From: Chimonanthus salicifolius
Lineage: Eukaryota > Streptophyta > Magnoliopsida > Laurales > Calycanthaceae
Direction of reading: 5' to 3'
Assembly: GCA_013350335.1 (NCBI GenBank)
Contig: CM023535.1
Span: 23,777,746 to 23,841,745 of the forward strand
Length of the DNA: 64,000 nt
Shown: piece by piece, positions 45,659 through 58,928 of the stretch
Layout: each line of letters opens with the position of its first letter
Position numbering within the stretch: position 1 is the stretch's first letter
The notes under the pieces: generated by a model
What the model was told of the DNA's origin: nothing
What the model saw: only the letters and a program-made list of their open reading frames with translations
The model's database searches: none
Program-made: the position numbers and the translations under genes

Positions 45659-48433
45659 TGTAACACCTCAAAATTTAAGACTTATAGATCAAGGGTGATT
45701 AACGATTGACCGAGATTAAGGGTGACTTAATTAAGAAATTAATAGGGATTAAGCATGATTTAATCAAGTTATTAAATTAATTTAATAACACTTAATGAGA
45801 TGGATCTTAATTAATAAAAATTAACTAATGATATGGCATCGTGCCACGTAAACGATGACGTGGCAAGAGGAGGTGAAGTGGTTGCCACATGGTTGTCACA
45901 TGGCAAGGTAAGACCCTCAACCATCATCACCTTTGCATTAAATGCAAGGCTAAGACTACACTCCACCACCACCCACCCTCTTTGACTAAAGAGGAGAGAG
46001 AAATGAGCAAAGACTCATTCCTCTCCATGCAACACTCTCCTTCCCGTCTCCACGTCCATCACCAATGCCTCAAGGAAGAAAATAAAAGAGAGAGAGAGAA
46101 GATCTGAAGTAAAAGGAGCTTTCCTCTTCTTTTCTCCACCACTCGGTGGTACCCTCCTCTTCCCTCTTCTCTCTTCTCCATCTTCAAAACCAAAGGAGAT
46201 AAGGAAGGAGAAAGATCCGAAAGCAAGGGGGAAAATAAAGAAGAAAATAAACAAGGAGAAGCATCAAACCCACGAATTTGGGCTCTTCATTGAAGGAGGA
46301 AACTCAGATATAAAGCTCCTCACCTACTCACAGCTAAAATCCCCCAACTTCAAAGGTATGTAAAATGTAGTTGATTTATACCATGAAAATCTCAATGGGA
46401 TGGAATAGGGTTAGATAAATCATGTTAGGAGAGACTAAGAAGTAGTATAAGAACAACATGGGTTGAAGAAAATCGAAGTGGGGAAGACATGCAAAATCTA
46501 GAAATAATTACATCTGTCACGACCCACGACGCATCGCCAAAAGGCGATGGGTCGTGGGACAACAAGACAACAGATCACCGTAGGCGATGCATTGCCCTGG
46601 AAATCTGAACAATCTCGGGCGAAGCATCGTGTACTCACGATAGGTCGTGAGTCTCCAAGCGATACGTCACCAAACGACGATGGGATCAGCCTGAGATGGG
46701 AAGAAAAAGGCAGGGCAGGAATAATACCCATGTCTCGCGATGGATCGTGGGGACGATGCATCACGAGAAGTTCCGACGATTCATCTCCACGTGGCGATGG
46801 GTCATCCTTGTCCAAACTCAGATTTTCCATTTAAGTTCGGATGTTCCGAGACCCATTCCTCATGTTCAAGTGTGATTCCTAAACACTAGTTAAGACCCTT
46901 ATAAGACTAAATTAGTAGGGCAAGTAATCAAATTAAAAGGATTCTTGCGTGATAATGACACAAATATTATGTGTTGACACATGTACTTAGACGAAGAATC
47001 GAGAGTAGCCTGACATTGTACAGACTAGTTAAAGGACCAAATTCCTCCACCGTTCATCTCCAATCAAGTAGGTTTTCCTACATCTTTGAAGTACCAAGTG
47101 AATATATAAATATATGCTTGAATAGAAGTTGCATGAATTGTTTTCAAAGCATGTTTTGATGATGAATAGTTAATGCGTACTTTGGAGTATGGAAAAATGT
47201 AAATTGTCTTATATTTGATAGAATGGATTTGGCATCATTTCATAGTCATGTATTTCATGCATTTGCATGGGATGGGAAGAGCACGCACCGAAACAAAGGG
47301 ATGACATACTTTGATTTCAGAAAGATATTTATATACATATGAATTGATTAACCATTTATTTGGCCGCGTCCATGAACACAAATTATGACATACTAATTAG
47401 GCAGAATACTTCAGGGTCGGTAGAAGTCCCGAAACCTGTACAGGAGTATGTGTGTGTAGCACTCCCTCGGTAGTTACGATTAAATGCTAGTATTGGGTAG
47501 TAGCTCCTAGCTGGTGCCTCAGAAAAGCTACGGACATAAATAGCCAATGTTTATAACCATTGAATGAGAAAGAAAGATTGACCAATGCATGAGGCATGAG
47601 ATGGGCTTGTATAGATTCATGTCACCATGGCATAATACATCATATTGATTTTTAAGTACAATTGAAATTATCATGATTCTTATTTCTATGAAATGATTAT
47701 GAAATGGATTTGAATGAGTTCTTAGGACTTGTAGAAATGGATTTTGAAATACAGGATGGGGTATGATTTTCGAATGAGAAGTATATTATGCTTAATACAT
47801 ATGATTTATTTTCCTATTTTTATTACTTCACATGGTTGGTATCCACTTCGATGGAAATTCCTATTGGGCGCGTTGACTAAGCCCACAATTCTTTCCCCTT
47901 TTTAGAGTCTAATGCAGGAAATGAAAAAGGTGATAAAACAAGTCCAAGTAATAGCCAAGCATGAATAGAAAGGAAGCAAAAAGGGAGAGCTTGGGATAAT
48001 CACACTCTTTTTGGTATTTTGAAATTGAAGAGGATTTAGTTTATTCTGTATTCTGTTTACATTTTGAGATAATGTAGTTTTGTAGGAGTTACGAATATGG
48101 AAATGTAATAACTTATGTTTAAACTCCTAGATGATTGTGTTATGCTCTTCATTTGACATTTAACTTATTTGGGATCCTTATACATTGCTTTGGAATGTGA
48201 ATGATTATTATTCAGATGTATCAAATGTTTATGTATATGCTTAAGCAGGTTTATATAAGTGTGTTGTAAATGTTAAAATGGACTCCGTCCTTGAGTACAC
48301 ACTGGTTGGGCCAGTCAAGGGTCATGTCTTCAGACTAGGACTTGACTCACGTCGTGACGCTCTCCCCTCTCTTTCCGTCCAGATATTCTTAAATAATCAC
48401 TCTGACCTTAGGGGGAGAGGGAGGGGCGTCACG
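45659..48433 (+). mobile_element. Solo LTR, probably gypsy (Tekay/Del type)
   Basis: It starts TGTAACACCTC and ends GGCGTCACG, the decayed inverted match of the start. Flanks are ATATA (45654-45658 and 48434-48438); because the region is an AT repeat this duplication is less decisive. Length (2775 bp), the TGTAACACC terminus and a GC-rich block with stem-loops near 46510-46810 fit long chromovirus LTRs. No primer site, gag or pol follows, so it is a solo LTR formed by LTR-LTR recombination. Confidence 0.75.
46523..46558. repeat. Perfect-class stem-loop in the solo LTR
   Basis: CCCACGACGCATCGCC, AAAA, GGCGATGGGTCGTGGG: a 16-bp stem with one mismatch and a 4-base loop. Related GCGATG/CATCGC and TCGTGAG motifs recur to 46805. 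The two opposite open frames here (46498-46834) result from this symmetry. Confidence 0.85.
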
Positions 48434-48438
48434 ATATA

Positions 48439-49089
48439 TATATATATATATATATAAGGTAATATAAAAAAACTAATATGTATTTAGCATCGACTGATAC
48501 AATATGACTGCGAAGCCCATTGCTTCAATAGTTTCATCGAAAGGATCTCCATTCAACTTTCCAAATATTTGTTGCTATTGATGATTGAGGAATAAAAAGT
48601 TTAGAGCGATGGTTCTCCACTCACACAAAGGAATTCAAACACACCACACAAGAGTGTATTGAAGAAAGCTTTCCTTTTCAAAGGGCTAAAGATGGAATCG
48701 CTTATGGTTTGATATGGCGAGAGGGGAAGATGCCTCGTCTCGACTTCTTTTCTTTAGCGCTGATCGGCAATTCATTCTATGTTTTGTTTGCTGACCTAAT
48801 CGTAATTTTGAACTCAGGTCTTAACCTAAGTACAGCCAAGTTTTAATCTTTTTGGGTTGGGCCCGGTTGCCATGGGTTGGGCCCAATCCAAATTGCACCC
48901 TATCCTGGATATCGTTCCTTCCTCCCAAAAATGTCCAATGAGTTTAGAGGAGTATGTAATTGAGGCAACACTTGTTGCCTATTACCCATTGATAGTTCTC
49001 TACATTCATTCCAAACTTCCCCCTAGTTTTTCAACACTCCCTCTCACTTTAAAAAGACAAACAAACAAACAGAAAGTACATTTCATAAG
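48439..49089. other. Intergenic DNA
   Basis: Contains a GGGTTGGGCCC repeat near 48855-48890. No gene was recognised. Confidence 0.4.
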
Positions 49090-49094
49090 CCTTC

Positions 49095-50226
49095 TGTTGA
49101 CGGTGGCTCAATTCCTCTGAGTATTCATTAGTAATTACTTAATACTTGTCTGGCTTATTCTTAGCAAGAGGATAAGGCCTAATTGTACAGAAGTAATTAA
49201 GAAGGGACCGATCACATAGAATCTACAAATCAGTTTCGGCTGAACTGCAAAAGGAGTTCTCAGCAGTTGCCTTGTGTGGAATAGCTGATTGTAAAAAGAA
49301 ACTGCTATTTCTTAGTGAGGGTACACGGCAGCCAGCAGGGAAGATTGCCAGTAGAATAAGATTCTATCTTATTCTTGCGATGAGGTGTGGAGCAATAAAC
49401 AGCAGGTTGCTGCCTATAAGAGGGACACTACACGCGACATTCAGTGAGGACATTGAGAGAGAAGAACCAAAAGGGGATGGCCTTTTAGCCGTCGGCTTCT
49501 CATCAAGTAGATGTGCCTCCAAGAAGGAGTGCAGATCTCTGTGTGTGTGGAATCCCAAGTGACACCGAGAGAGGGAGAGCAAAAATACAGCCTTTGGCCG
49601 TGGGCATCTAATGGCCGCATGGAGTGGTCCAATGCAGTGGTGGCAATAGAGGTTTGCTCTAAACGGTGAAGATCTATGGAAGGAGCCGCAGATCTGATAC
49701 TATCTAGCGAACAGCTCGACAGTCGAAGAGAGGGACGAAAGCGACAGTGCAGTACCGCTGCAGATCTGGGTTTCAGATCTGTGAGTGGCAACCAGCAGAA
49801 GTGCGACTGGAAAGACAAGCCCCTTCGCCAGAGCAAAAGTGCAAATGTGTGTGTGTGGGACACACTATCATCGGAGTCGCTCGCCTTTGAGAAGCATCTA
49901 AGAAGTTGCTCGTAGGACGCAGGAAGCATAGATGGAGGAACACAGAAGTTGGGTTCGCTATTCTGGGTACGAGAGAGATTCACATCAACTGAGAGGCGAC
50001 GTTGGTGTGTCTTATATATGGGTGTACAAGGGGCTCGGGACTTCTGGTTTGGGTTCATAACTCAAGGGAGTCATTAATATTATACATGTATTTCTTTCTC
50101 TTTTATAGTGAATATTCTGTCGCTCCGTGGACGTAGGCTAGGTGGGCCGAACCACGTTAAAATATGTGTTGTGCTGTGTTTTTATTTTCCGTTCGATTTT
50201 TCTTGTTTCCGCACGTAACGCTAACA
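49095..50226 (+). mobile_element. Solo LTR of a copia-like element
   Basis: TGTTGACGG...CGTAACGCTAACA, flanked by a perfect 5-bp duplication CCTTC (49090-49094 and 50227-50231). Near the end it has the copia U5 signature GTGGACGTAGGC...GCCGAACCACG (about 50117-50157). Open frames on both strands (49272-50058) lack any domain and are regarded as chance frames in the GC-rich leader. Confidence 0.82.
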
Positions 50227-50231
50227 CCTTC

Positions 50232-51808
50232 CTCGTTAGAAAAGTTATTCTCTAAATATTAAACTGGGCTATGCTCATGCTTTGTATGTCTGAATTACTT
50301 AATTATGTGGGAAGACCTATAACCCGATTTAACTTTATTTACATTGGTTGACTCGAAATAAAAATGTGTTGGATTCAAAGCGGGTTGGAGGAGGCCATAA
50401 TATGAGTTAAGTCGAAAAATACTGACTTGATTTAAATGCGGATAGGCCAAGATTTGGCTCTCAACCCAACTAACGCACTTAGATTGCACCCGTATCCCTC
50501 GAACGAGCATAAAGCTTTATCCTTTCTTTGTTCCCATTTTCTCTTCTAAGTTTCTAAATAAAGAGTTTAAGGTAGGTTTCTTTTAGGGTATTTTTTCTTG
50601 AAAGAGCTTTCTGACCCTTCACAAATTGGTAAGTGGGTTTAGGTTGGGTTGATTGGCTTATTTTTATTCGAGTACTTAAAAAAAATTGGATTTAAGTTGA
50701 CTCGGGCTTGAGTCAGGCCCATTTTATGGTTCAAAAAGTCATGTTCCATTTAAAATTTAGGTCGGTCTAGACCTAGTACATGAAAAACTGAGCTTGATAT
50801 GAAACCCTGATTTTTGGCAATAATTTATAAAATCTAATTTCCTTTCATTAAAATTATAAGTATAGAATTTATGTAATATATTTATATTTTAATAGAATAA
50901 TACAAAATATTTTTATTTTGAATCGAAAGAAGCCCATATCTGAATAAAGTCAACATACACCTTTCGAGCTTGAAATTAGGCTTAGGTCCTACCAATACAA
51001 TTCGGTCCAAGCTCGAGTTGAACTATTTCGAGTTACCCAAGACTAAACTCAGAATTGAACCCTTTAATTGCCATTCAGACCTGATTTAAACAAACCCAAA
51101 ATTCAACCCAGCTTGCCCAAGTTCTAGGTTCAAGGGTGGATAAAGGTTGATTAAACCCAAAGCCCAATCCATTGCCAAGTATAACCTTCCAACTTTTTTC
51201 CAACATACACAAGCAAACAATAGAAAAAAAATTCATATGGATAAAAATAGAAAAGTAGAGGATTTCATCTCCCAAACAAATGTAGGAAAATTCCATCAGA
51301 TGAACAAGGTGATTCCAACGCTAATTTTCTGAAATTGCTTTTCAATGAAAACTTTATTTCCATGCAAGGTTAGAAACAAACTGTTCATTTAGAGGATTCA
51401 AGTTCTATTATATTTAGAGTTTTTTTACTCACCAAAACAAAAATCAACAAAATATTCCTTCAGCTTCTTATTACAAAGAGAAAAAAAAATATACACGTTA
51501 ATTATATTATATATACTACTGTTTTAAATTTTTTTGCTAAGCTATTATATTCTTAGTTCTAAATGTCATCAATGCATCGGGGCCTCTAATGGGCCAAAAA
51601 TTTCAGCTGAAATATCAGTATTTTGGGCTTAAAAATTTTATTTTCATTTTTGAACTAAATCAATATCGGCCAAAATCCCAAAACATCGATCTATGAGAAT
51701 TTGGATAGTTTCAATAAAATTCAAAATTCCAGGATGTTTGATTAATGCCCCATTAAATTCGATTTTTCTTTGATATTTCAGGTATCAAATAGTTTTTTTC
51801 TTAAGTTA
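50232..51808. other. Intergenic DNA
   Basis: Has scattered CCCAACCCG/GGGTTGGG-like motifs (50380-51130), perhaps an eroded relative of the hAT ends at 52368 and 59503, but no ends were found. No gene. Confidence 0.4.
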
Positions 51809-51810
51809 TA

Positions 51811-52000
51811 TTCCCTCCACCCCATTAGTTGTCTCATTTGAAATATTTGTATTTTTTAAGGAAACTCTCTATGTAAGGCTAACACTCCATGTGATCTCAT
51901 CCATTTTCAACACAATTTATACTACTCCAATATAAATGAGACAACTATTTTGGGATAATTTCAAAATCCATTTAGGACAACTAATTTTGAACAGAGCGAA
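51811..52000. mobile_element. Stowaway-like MITE, copy 2
   Basis: TTCCCTCCACCCCATTAGTTG at the left, inverted TTCGCTCTGTTCAAAATTAG at the right, flanked by TA. It matches 1265-1443 along its length. Confidence 0.8.
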
Positions 52001-52681
52001 TATATTATATTTCCTTCTGCACTAGCCATTAATTCAAGGTGGGCTTGAAGTGTTATAATTTTCCACTCCACTCCAAAAGGCCACCCCCCATAGAGTTACC
52101 CAACTTGTGTGGGTAGGAAAGCTTACATATATCTAGAAGATAAGTTGGGTACTCTAAGAAACCGAAACACCTTGGTCATAAAAAAAAAGATGGGCTTAAA
52201 GTGAATTAATTGAAGTGTTGCTACAATAGGAAATATCATGCTTGGGCCAAAGTATGGGCCTAATTGAACTTGAAGTGACGAGGGCTCTCCAAGGTTGAGC
52301 TGGATTTATCATATTCAGGCTTCGGCGAGGATGGACTCACCTCATATAATATAGTCATTCTTAGACTTAGGGCTGAAACTCGGGTCGGGTGGGCTGGGTT
52401 TGTCCCATGTCAAAAATTTTGAAACCGACCCGACCCGACCCAACCCGAATTGCAAACCCGAGTATGTCAACCCAACCCGACCCGAATTGCTAATACTCTC
52501 AACCCGAGAGTTGACTCGACCCGAGTTAGCCCGAGTTAGCCGAGTGGGCCTTTCCTTATATGGTGGCATTTCTACAAGACAATCCCTCCATATTTTCACC
52601 AAAAGATGAAGATTATATTTCATTTTGAGAAATGATTATCTACAACACAAATTATCTACAGCACCAATATGTTGTCTGGCT

Positions 52682-54203
52682 ATGACATTAGGTTTATTCT
52701 TCACTATGAAGGCCCGTGATCTGGTTCGAAGAGCTTCTTCATCATCCTCTTCCACAGCAAGCATTGCCTTTTCTGTTGGGACCTTGGATGCGGAGGTAAT
52801 CTCCACCCCCCCTGCTGAACCCCTTGTTGTGACCCCTGGGCTTTGCAACAATCCCCCAGCTCTGGGTTCTGCAACCAAAAAATCTACTCCCTCAAACAAG
52901 CCTCCTAGTAAAAAGAAAGACCTCCGTGACTCTGCAACTGCTGGTCCCTCTTTCACAAAACCCAACACCTTGCATGCCTCCTCCCATCAACCCTCTAGTG
53001 TAGTTGCTAACCTTATGGGCACGGACAACCCCCCTTGTGTTGCTGCTACTGAGCTAAACAACAACAATGCTGGTCCTACTGGCTACCCTTCTTCCTACTT
53101 CTAGCAATGGTGCCCATTTGGATTTCCAATGGACTTCTCTTTTCAAGAAGCAGAAAGAGGCTTCCCTTATCCTTGACTATGCTGATCCTCTTGCTGAACC
53201 TGGTGCAGGTGGACTTCTCCACAAGGAAATTGCTGATGGTGAAACTAGCTCAAAATGTACTCTGGTTGGTTACTTTCTTGGCAAAAAGCCCTGGTACCCC
53301 AATGTCAAAAACGGGCTAACAAAGCAATGGAACATCCCTGCATGTGTGGAATTCTTTTCACTAGATGATGGTTTCTACCTCTTCAAGTTTGATAATGCGG
53401 ATGAATGCCAGCATGTGTTGGAGAATGGTCCCTATTTTATTGAAAATAAACCTCTCCTGTTGAAGCACTGGACTGTCTCTTCGGAGCTGAGCAAAGGCAA
53501 CATTGATTCCATTCCCATATGGATCAAATACCCCAATCTAAATGGGGCATTCAGATCTGCCAAAAACCTTGGCAAACTCACTAGTGCCATTGGCAAACCT
53601 CTTTTTATGGATTCAGCTACAGCTAAGGGCACCAACCTGGCCTTTGCCCGTGTTTGTGTTGAGATCACTCCTAGCAGTACTCTCTTTGACACAGTCACCA
53701 TTAAAACTCCCCTTGGCAATCTTGCCCAGAAGGTGGTCTACAGTTGGAAGCCTAAAGTTTGCAAGACTTGCAACTCTTTTCTCCACTCTCCTGATCAGTG
53801 CCCTCTCAAGCCTAAAACTGTCTGGAGACCCAAAAAGCCTTCTGATGTTCCTCTCGCAGCTACTGCTACTGCTGCCAATAAGGGTGATGCTGAAGTTAAA
53901 GGTAGAGAAATCGTCATTGCATCTACCCCTCCTGCAATTCCCTTGCCCCAGCAAGGACAAACTTCAAATACCTCAAGGCCTAGCAACCCCACCTCCAATT
54001 CAAACAAGTTTCAGGCCCTGATGGACCTTGAGGATTTGGTCGAAATTGAAGATCTGGACAAGCCACCCTCTGGAGCTGATCCGCTGAACCAGAAGGACAC
54101 CAACATCATTGATGCCATTATAGACTCCTTTTCTTGGGCTAAAGCTGACAATGAAAAGGAGGATGCTGAAGGGCCTGTTGGCCACCAATCTTTTCCATGT
54201 TAA
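52682..54203 (+). pseudogene. LINE ORF1 (DUF4283 and zinc knuckle), one frameshift
   Basis: The N-terminal part (MTLGLFF or MKARDLVRR start, Ser/Pro-rich, to about 53100) and the main part are in different frames, joined by a shift near 53070-53104. The main part has the DUF4283 region (CTLVGYFLGKKPWYPNV, FKFDNADECQHVLENGPYF, PIWIKYPNL) and a CCHC knuckle CKTCNSFLHSPDQC at 53757-53800. The frame stops at 54203, overlapping the ORF2 start at 54197 by 7 bases. This protein type binds LINE RNA in the retrotransposition particle. Confidence 0.88.
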
Positions 54204-57200
54204 TCATCTCCTGGAATGTCAGGGGACTGAATCGCCCCTGTATGCAGCAGGAGCTCAAAGATAAGTTTTCCACTGAATCTCCTGACATCTTTTGTATTCT
54301 CGAAAGTAGAATTAGAGGAAATAATTTTTACTTTACCTCCAATAAAATCCTTCCTAGAAATTGGTCGAGTTATAGCAATTCTTCTTTGTGTAACTCTGCT
54401 AGAATCTGGATTGCTTGGAATACCAATGTCCACTTGGACATCCTTCATACTACTAATCAAGCCATCTTTTGCAAGGTCACAAACAATGACTGCCCTCCTT
54501 TTTTCCTATGCTGCATCTATGGTTTCAACTGTCCTCAAGCAAGAAAGAGCCTATGGATTGATATGCAGCTTTTCTCTGCAAACAACCGGGGAGCTTGCAT
54601 TTACCTTGGTGATTTTAACTGCATTAGGTGTGCTGAGGAAAAGAATGGTGGAGCTTCTCCTAATATGGTGGCCATCGAACAGTTCAATGAGTGCATTGAT
54701 TTATGCAATCTGATTGACTTCTCCATCACGGGCCACAAATTCTCCTGGTCAAATTCTGCTTTTGGTGATCGCCGACTGAAACGAAGCTTGATCATATTCT
54801 CATAAATCAAGAGTTCTTGCACTCCTTCAATCATTCCACCAGTTGGTATTTTGGGCCGGGTCTCTCTGACCACAGGGGTATTCTTCTCAACCTTAGGGAT
54901 CAGTTCCCAAAATGGAACTACCCCTTCCGTTTCATCAATGCATGGTGCAATGACCCTGAGTTTAAGGTGCTTGTTGCTGATTCTTGGTCTCCTTGCATTT
55001 CTGGCACTCACATGTTCAGACTTGTCTCCAAGCTCAAGAGGCTTAAGAGAGCTATTGTCTCTTGGCACCACTCTAAGCCCAAAATCAGTACCCTAGCTAT
55101 CCAATGCTAGACGTTGTCTCGATGATGCCTCAGCAAGCTTATGACTCCAACCAATCCATTTTCAACCAAGCTCAACTTGCAAAGGCTAAGTTCAATCTGG
55201 AAACCATCCTTGATTTTGAAATCAACCTCATGCATCAAAGATCGAAACTCTTCAGCCTCAATCTCAAGGACATGAATAGCAGATTTTTCCACAATTCAGT
55301 TAAGGCTCGACATCATAGGAACAATATTAATTCCGTCATCTGTGGTGAGGGAACCATTTGCGATGACCCTGCCATTATTCAGGCTACCTTCATCAATCAC
55401 TTCAAGGATTTGTTCCTTAGCAGCCAACCTTTTCAGGAGCAACCTCTTTGCTGCCCTTCTTTCCAGAAATTCTCCGTCACTTCCAGACTTGATCTTGATG
55501 AGGCTAATTTGCTTGTGGTTCCTGTCGCTAAGGAGGATGTGCGCTCGATTGTCTTCAATGCCAACCCTTTAAAAGCTCCGGGGCCGGATGGTTTCAACGC
55601 TAAGTTCTTCCAATTCTTCTGGGATACTGTTGGAGATGATGTCACCAATGCTATTCTTGACTGCTTCTCCTCCTTTGAGCTTCTTAAGCAAGTTAAAGCC
55701 TCGTTCATAGCTCTTATTCCCAAGCATGATGGTGCTACATGCCCGAGTCATTACCGACCGATTACTCTATCCAATGAAATTTATAAGATGATCTCACGGA
55801 TCTTGGTCAAGAGGCTTAATCATGTTCTTCCCAAGCTTGTGAGTATCAATCAAAGCGCCTTTATTCCTGGCAGAGAAATCTCTTCCAACATTATGCTTTG
55901 TCATGATTTGGTCCGTGGGATTCACTTGGACAAAGGCCCCCAAGAATGTGTCTGAAAATTGATCTAAAGAAAGCCTTTGACAGTGTCGACTTGGAATTGT
56001 CTTTTTCATGTGCTGCGGGATATGAGCTTCCATGATGATTGGCTAAAGTGGATCAAAAATTGTATTACTTCACCATCCTTTTATGTCTTAATCAATGGCT
56101 CCCCTCATGGATTTTTCAACAGCTCCAGAGGCCTCAGACAGGGAGACCCCCTATCTCCTGCTCTCTTTTGTCTTGTGATGGAGACTCTCTCTTGTGCTCT
56201 CAATCGGGCAGTCATTTCAGGTGACATTTGCTGCCCTTTCTCTAAGCGTAATGTGGTCATCTCCCACCTCATGTTTGCGGATGATCTCATGATTTTCTGT
56301 TCTGCTGATGCTAAGTCTGCCCACTCTCTAAAGAAGCTGCTCAATGATTTCAGCTTGTTCTCCGGCCTTTGTGTTAACGCTGCCAAGAGTCAGGTGATCT
56401 TCTCGGGCTCCACGGTTGATAAGCACAACATCATGGTCATCCTTGGTATGTGTGATGCTAAGCTCCCAATCAGATATCTTGGGCTTCCCCTCTTCTATTC
56501 TAGATTCCATGCTGCTAGCTGTGCCCCCTTACTCTCCAGGATTAAGGCACGACTTTCGGGTTGGAATGGCAGTTCTCTATCCTTCGCTGGGCATACTGAG
56601 TTGCTTAGATCCACTATTAACAATTTCCATATCTACTGGGCAAATGCTTTCCTTCTGCCTCTTTCCTGCATTGAGAAAATTGAGAAGATGATGAGAGATT
56701 TCCTTTGGGGAAGTTCCCATAACCGTAAGCTTCATACCATTTGCTGGAAGAAAATCTGCTGCCCCAAGAACAAGGGTGGTCTTGGCCTAAGGCCCATTCG
56801 TCTTATCAATCAGGCTTGTTTAATGAAACAGGTTTGGAACATTGCTAATTCCAAAGATGATCTCTGGATCAAATGGATTCACGCTAAATATCTGAGAGGT
56901 AGAAACATCTGGGAGGCCTGCCTTGGCAGCAATCCTTCATGGGCTTGGAGGTCCCTGCTCTCTGTGCGCGACAAGGTTAAAGGCCTCACCATCCACTCTA
57001 TTGGCAATGGCACCAACACAAATTTTTGGAGAGATCCTTGGCTTCGTCCTGGCTTTATCCTTGTGGAGCATTTCGGTCATCGTCCGATGTATGATTTGGG
57101 TCTTGGTAGAAATGTTTTGGTCTCTCAGCTTATCTGTGATGGTATTTGGAATCTACCTCCTCCTGCCTCCACAACTCTTACTGAAATCTGGACATTGATC

Positions 57201-57788
57201 AGAGAGGTGAGCCTTCCACTTTGCGGCTCCGCTGGCGAAATTCTTTGGACTGGTGATGATCGTGGCAGCCTTTCCATTGCATCCATTATTTCCCACCACT
57301 TTTCTAGCCTCCCTGAGCCTCCTTGGGCTCCACTTGTGTGGTTCCGTGGATGCATACCTCAACACTCGACCTACCTTTGGTTCCTGTTCAATTCTGGATT
57401 GAAGACAAAAGATTTGCTGCAAAGAATTGGTTTAACTCTCAACCCTATCTGCATCCTCTGTAACTGTAGCCCTGAGACCTCTCTGCATCTCCTTCACTGC
57501 AGCCTTGTCCACTCCATCTGGGACCTGCTCATTGACAAATTCAGCTACCATCATTCTAGCAGAGCCCTAATTACTGACCATGCCATGCTTGCTCAAGCTA
57601 AGACCAGTAAGATCGAGTCCTTGGCCATCAATCTCCTTCTCCCTGCTCTTATTTGGCATGTCTGGATGGAGAGAAACAAGCGCACCTTTACCAATTCATT
57701 CAGCTCGCCTACTGCTCTCACAAGTCAGATCCTGTCTGATGTCAGGAACAGGATTTTTTTTCCTTGCTTCCAACAACGACTTTCGTGA
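54197..57788 (+). pseudogene. LINE ORF2: endonuclease, reverse transcriptase, zf-RVT
   Basis: Endonuclease: SWNVRGLNRP, YLGDFNC, LSDHRGILL. Reverse transcriptase: LKAPGPDGFNAKFF, PITLSNEIYKMISR, LKKAFDSVD, GLRQGDPLSPALF, and FADDLMIF with the catalytic DD at about 56279. zf-RVT near 57450-57520 (CILCNCSPETSLHLLHC). Frameshifts lie at about 54785, 55105 and 55950; otherwise the frame is open for 603 codons (55977-57788). An ORF2 of this type nicks target DNA and primes reverse transcription from the nick. Confidence 0.92.
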
Positions 57789-58299
57789 GGTTAGTAGCTT
57801 CTTTTCTGCTTGCTGGAACTTGCCTCCCCCTTTCTCACCTGTTCAGCCTAGCATCCTGGCCACAACCCCTCACCCTCACCCTCACAATGCTTCCCTCCTT
57901 TTTGGATTGCTTAACACTCACAACTCTCAGATGTTTGCTGCCCTCTACTTTGACCCCTCCACTAGTGCCATCGGCCACCACATCAGCCCATTGCTTACCA
58001 ACTGTTGTTCCAACATCCTTATCTTTTGCCAGAAACTGCTTCTCTTCTACCTTGCTTCTGAGCTACCTGTCCCGGAGATTCAATGTATCAACTCTAACGT
58101 ATTGTACCAATTATCTCATCATAGCTCTAATAGCTGGGCCATTCGATCTCATATCTCTGCTATTAGATGTCTTCTGTTGAGGCTCCATTGCACTATTTCC
58201 AAGGCTTCTCCTCGCAACCTTGAGATGCTCACAATTTGGGCTACTGATAAGCTCACTTATGATACTTGTAGTGATGGTATTTTTGTCTCTTTTGTCTAA
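57789..58299 (+). pseudogene. LINE ORF2 tail, possible divergent RNase H
   Basis: A further open frame overlaps the ORF2 end in another phase and ends at 58299. It has ALYFDPSTSAIGHH, then NSNVLYQLSHHSSNSWAIRS and PRNLEMLTIWATDKL, spaced like the three parts of plant LINE RNase H domains (first Asp, middle Asp-Ser, last Asp). The middle Asp is Asn here and the Glu is missing. Known for the family: an RNase H often follows zf-RVT. That this is one is an inference. Confidence 0.5.
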
Positions 58300-58446
58300 C
58301 CGTCTGGCCCGGGCTGTGGGCTCATACATTTTGTTATTTTTTTTATGCCCCCTCTGTCTGGGCTTCTCTTGATGTAATTGTTTTTGGGGACTTTCCCCTT
58401 CCCCTTCTCTTGAATGATACTTACCCCTTCGTTCAAAAAAAAAAAA
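58300..58446 (+). other. LINE 3' UTR and A tract
   Basis: A TC-rich 3' UTR ends in TTCGTTC and 12 A at 58435-58446, the 3' end of the LINE copy. Confidence 0.8.
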
Positions 58447-58928
58447 GAATATCAATCCAATAGTTCTCATCAATTGGATGTGTCTGAAAGAGTGCACCAT
58501 ACAACCATACAACGACATTTTGTAATTTTTTTTACTGATTTGAGATTGTTAACAACTATTATATCCGTATTATGGGTTAGATGGGCCTAGGAAATGTGAT
58601 TTTTCTTCTTTCATCTTTCACAACTATCTCCTAATATAGTTGGCAACTCAACCAGGGAAAACAAATCCAGTTAGCAGCAGCAGAGTAGGCATTTACATTT
58701 CTTACCCATGGCAAATATTTCACCACAAACCAGAGACAAAAGGTTTTCTGTCCAAATTACAATATCAAACAAACTTATCACCCGATAATTTGCCATAAAT
58801 GTGCATGTTATACAACATAGAAGCGAGTACATAAACAACCAAAGGCAAGCTCTTCCTCCTATATGTACTTGAGTTAGCTATTGGATGTGAAACTAACCTG
58901 GTATAATATGAGTTTGGAACACCTTTAC

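Larger units (their letters stand above)
52625..58446 (+). mobile_element. Near full-length L1-type LINE
   Basis: ORF1 with DUF4283-like and CCHC regions, then ORF2 with endonuclease, reverse transcriptase, zf-RVT and a tail, a 3' UTR and an A tract at 58435-58446. The coding sequence is clearly GC-richer than its surroundings. A target duplication was not found, so the 5' limit is approximate. About five frameshifts prevent activity, but substitutions are few, so it is younger than the LINE at 13416. Confidence 0.88.

Noticed and set aside
46498..46834. Overlapping open frames on both strands
   Set aside because: They are produced by GC-rich hairpin repeats inside the solo LTR.
45659..48433. 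Full-length gypsy element
   Set aside because: No primer site, gag or pol exists between the ends; only one LTR is present.
49272..50058. Open frames on both strands, up to 205 codons
   Set aside because: They lie inside a solo LTR with perfect target duplication; no domain was recognised.
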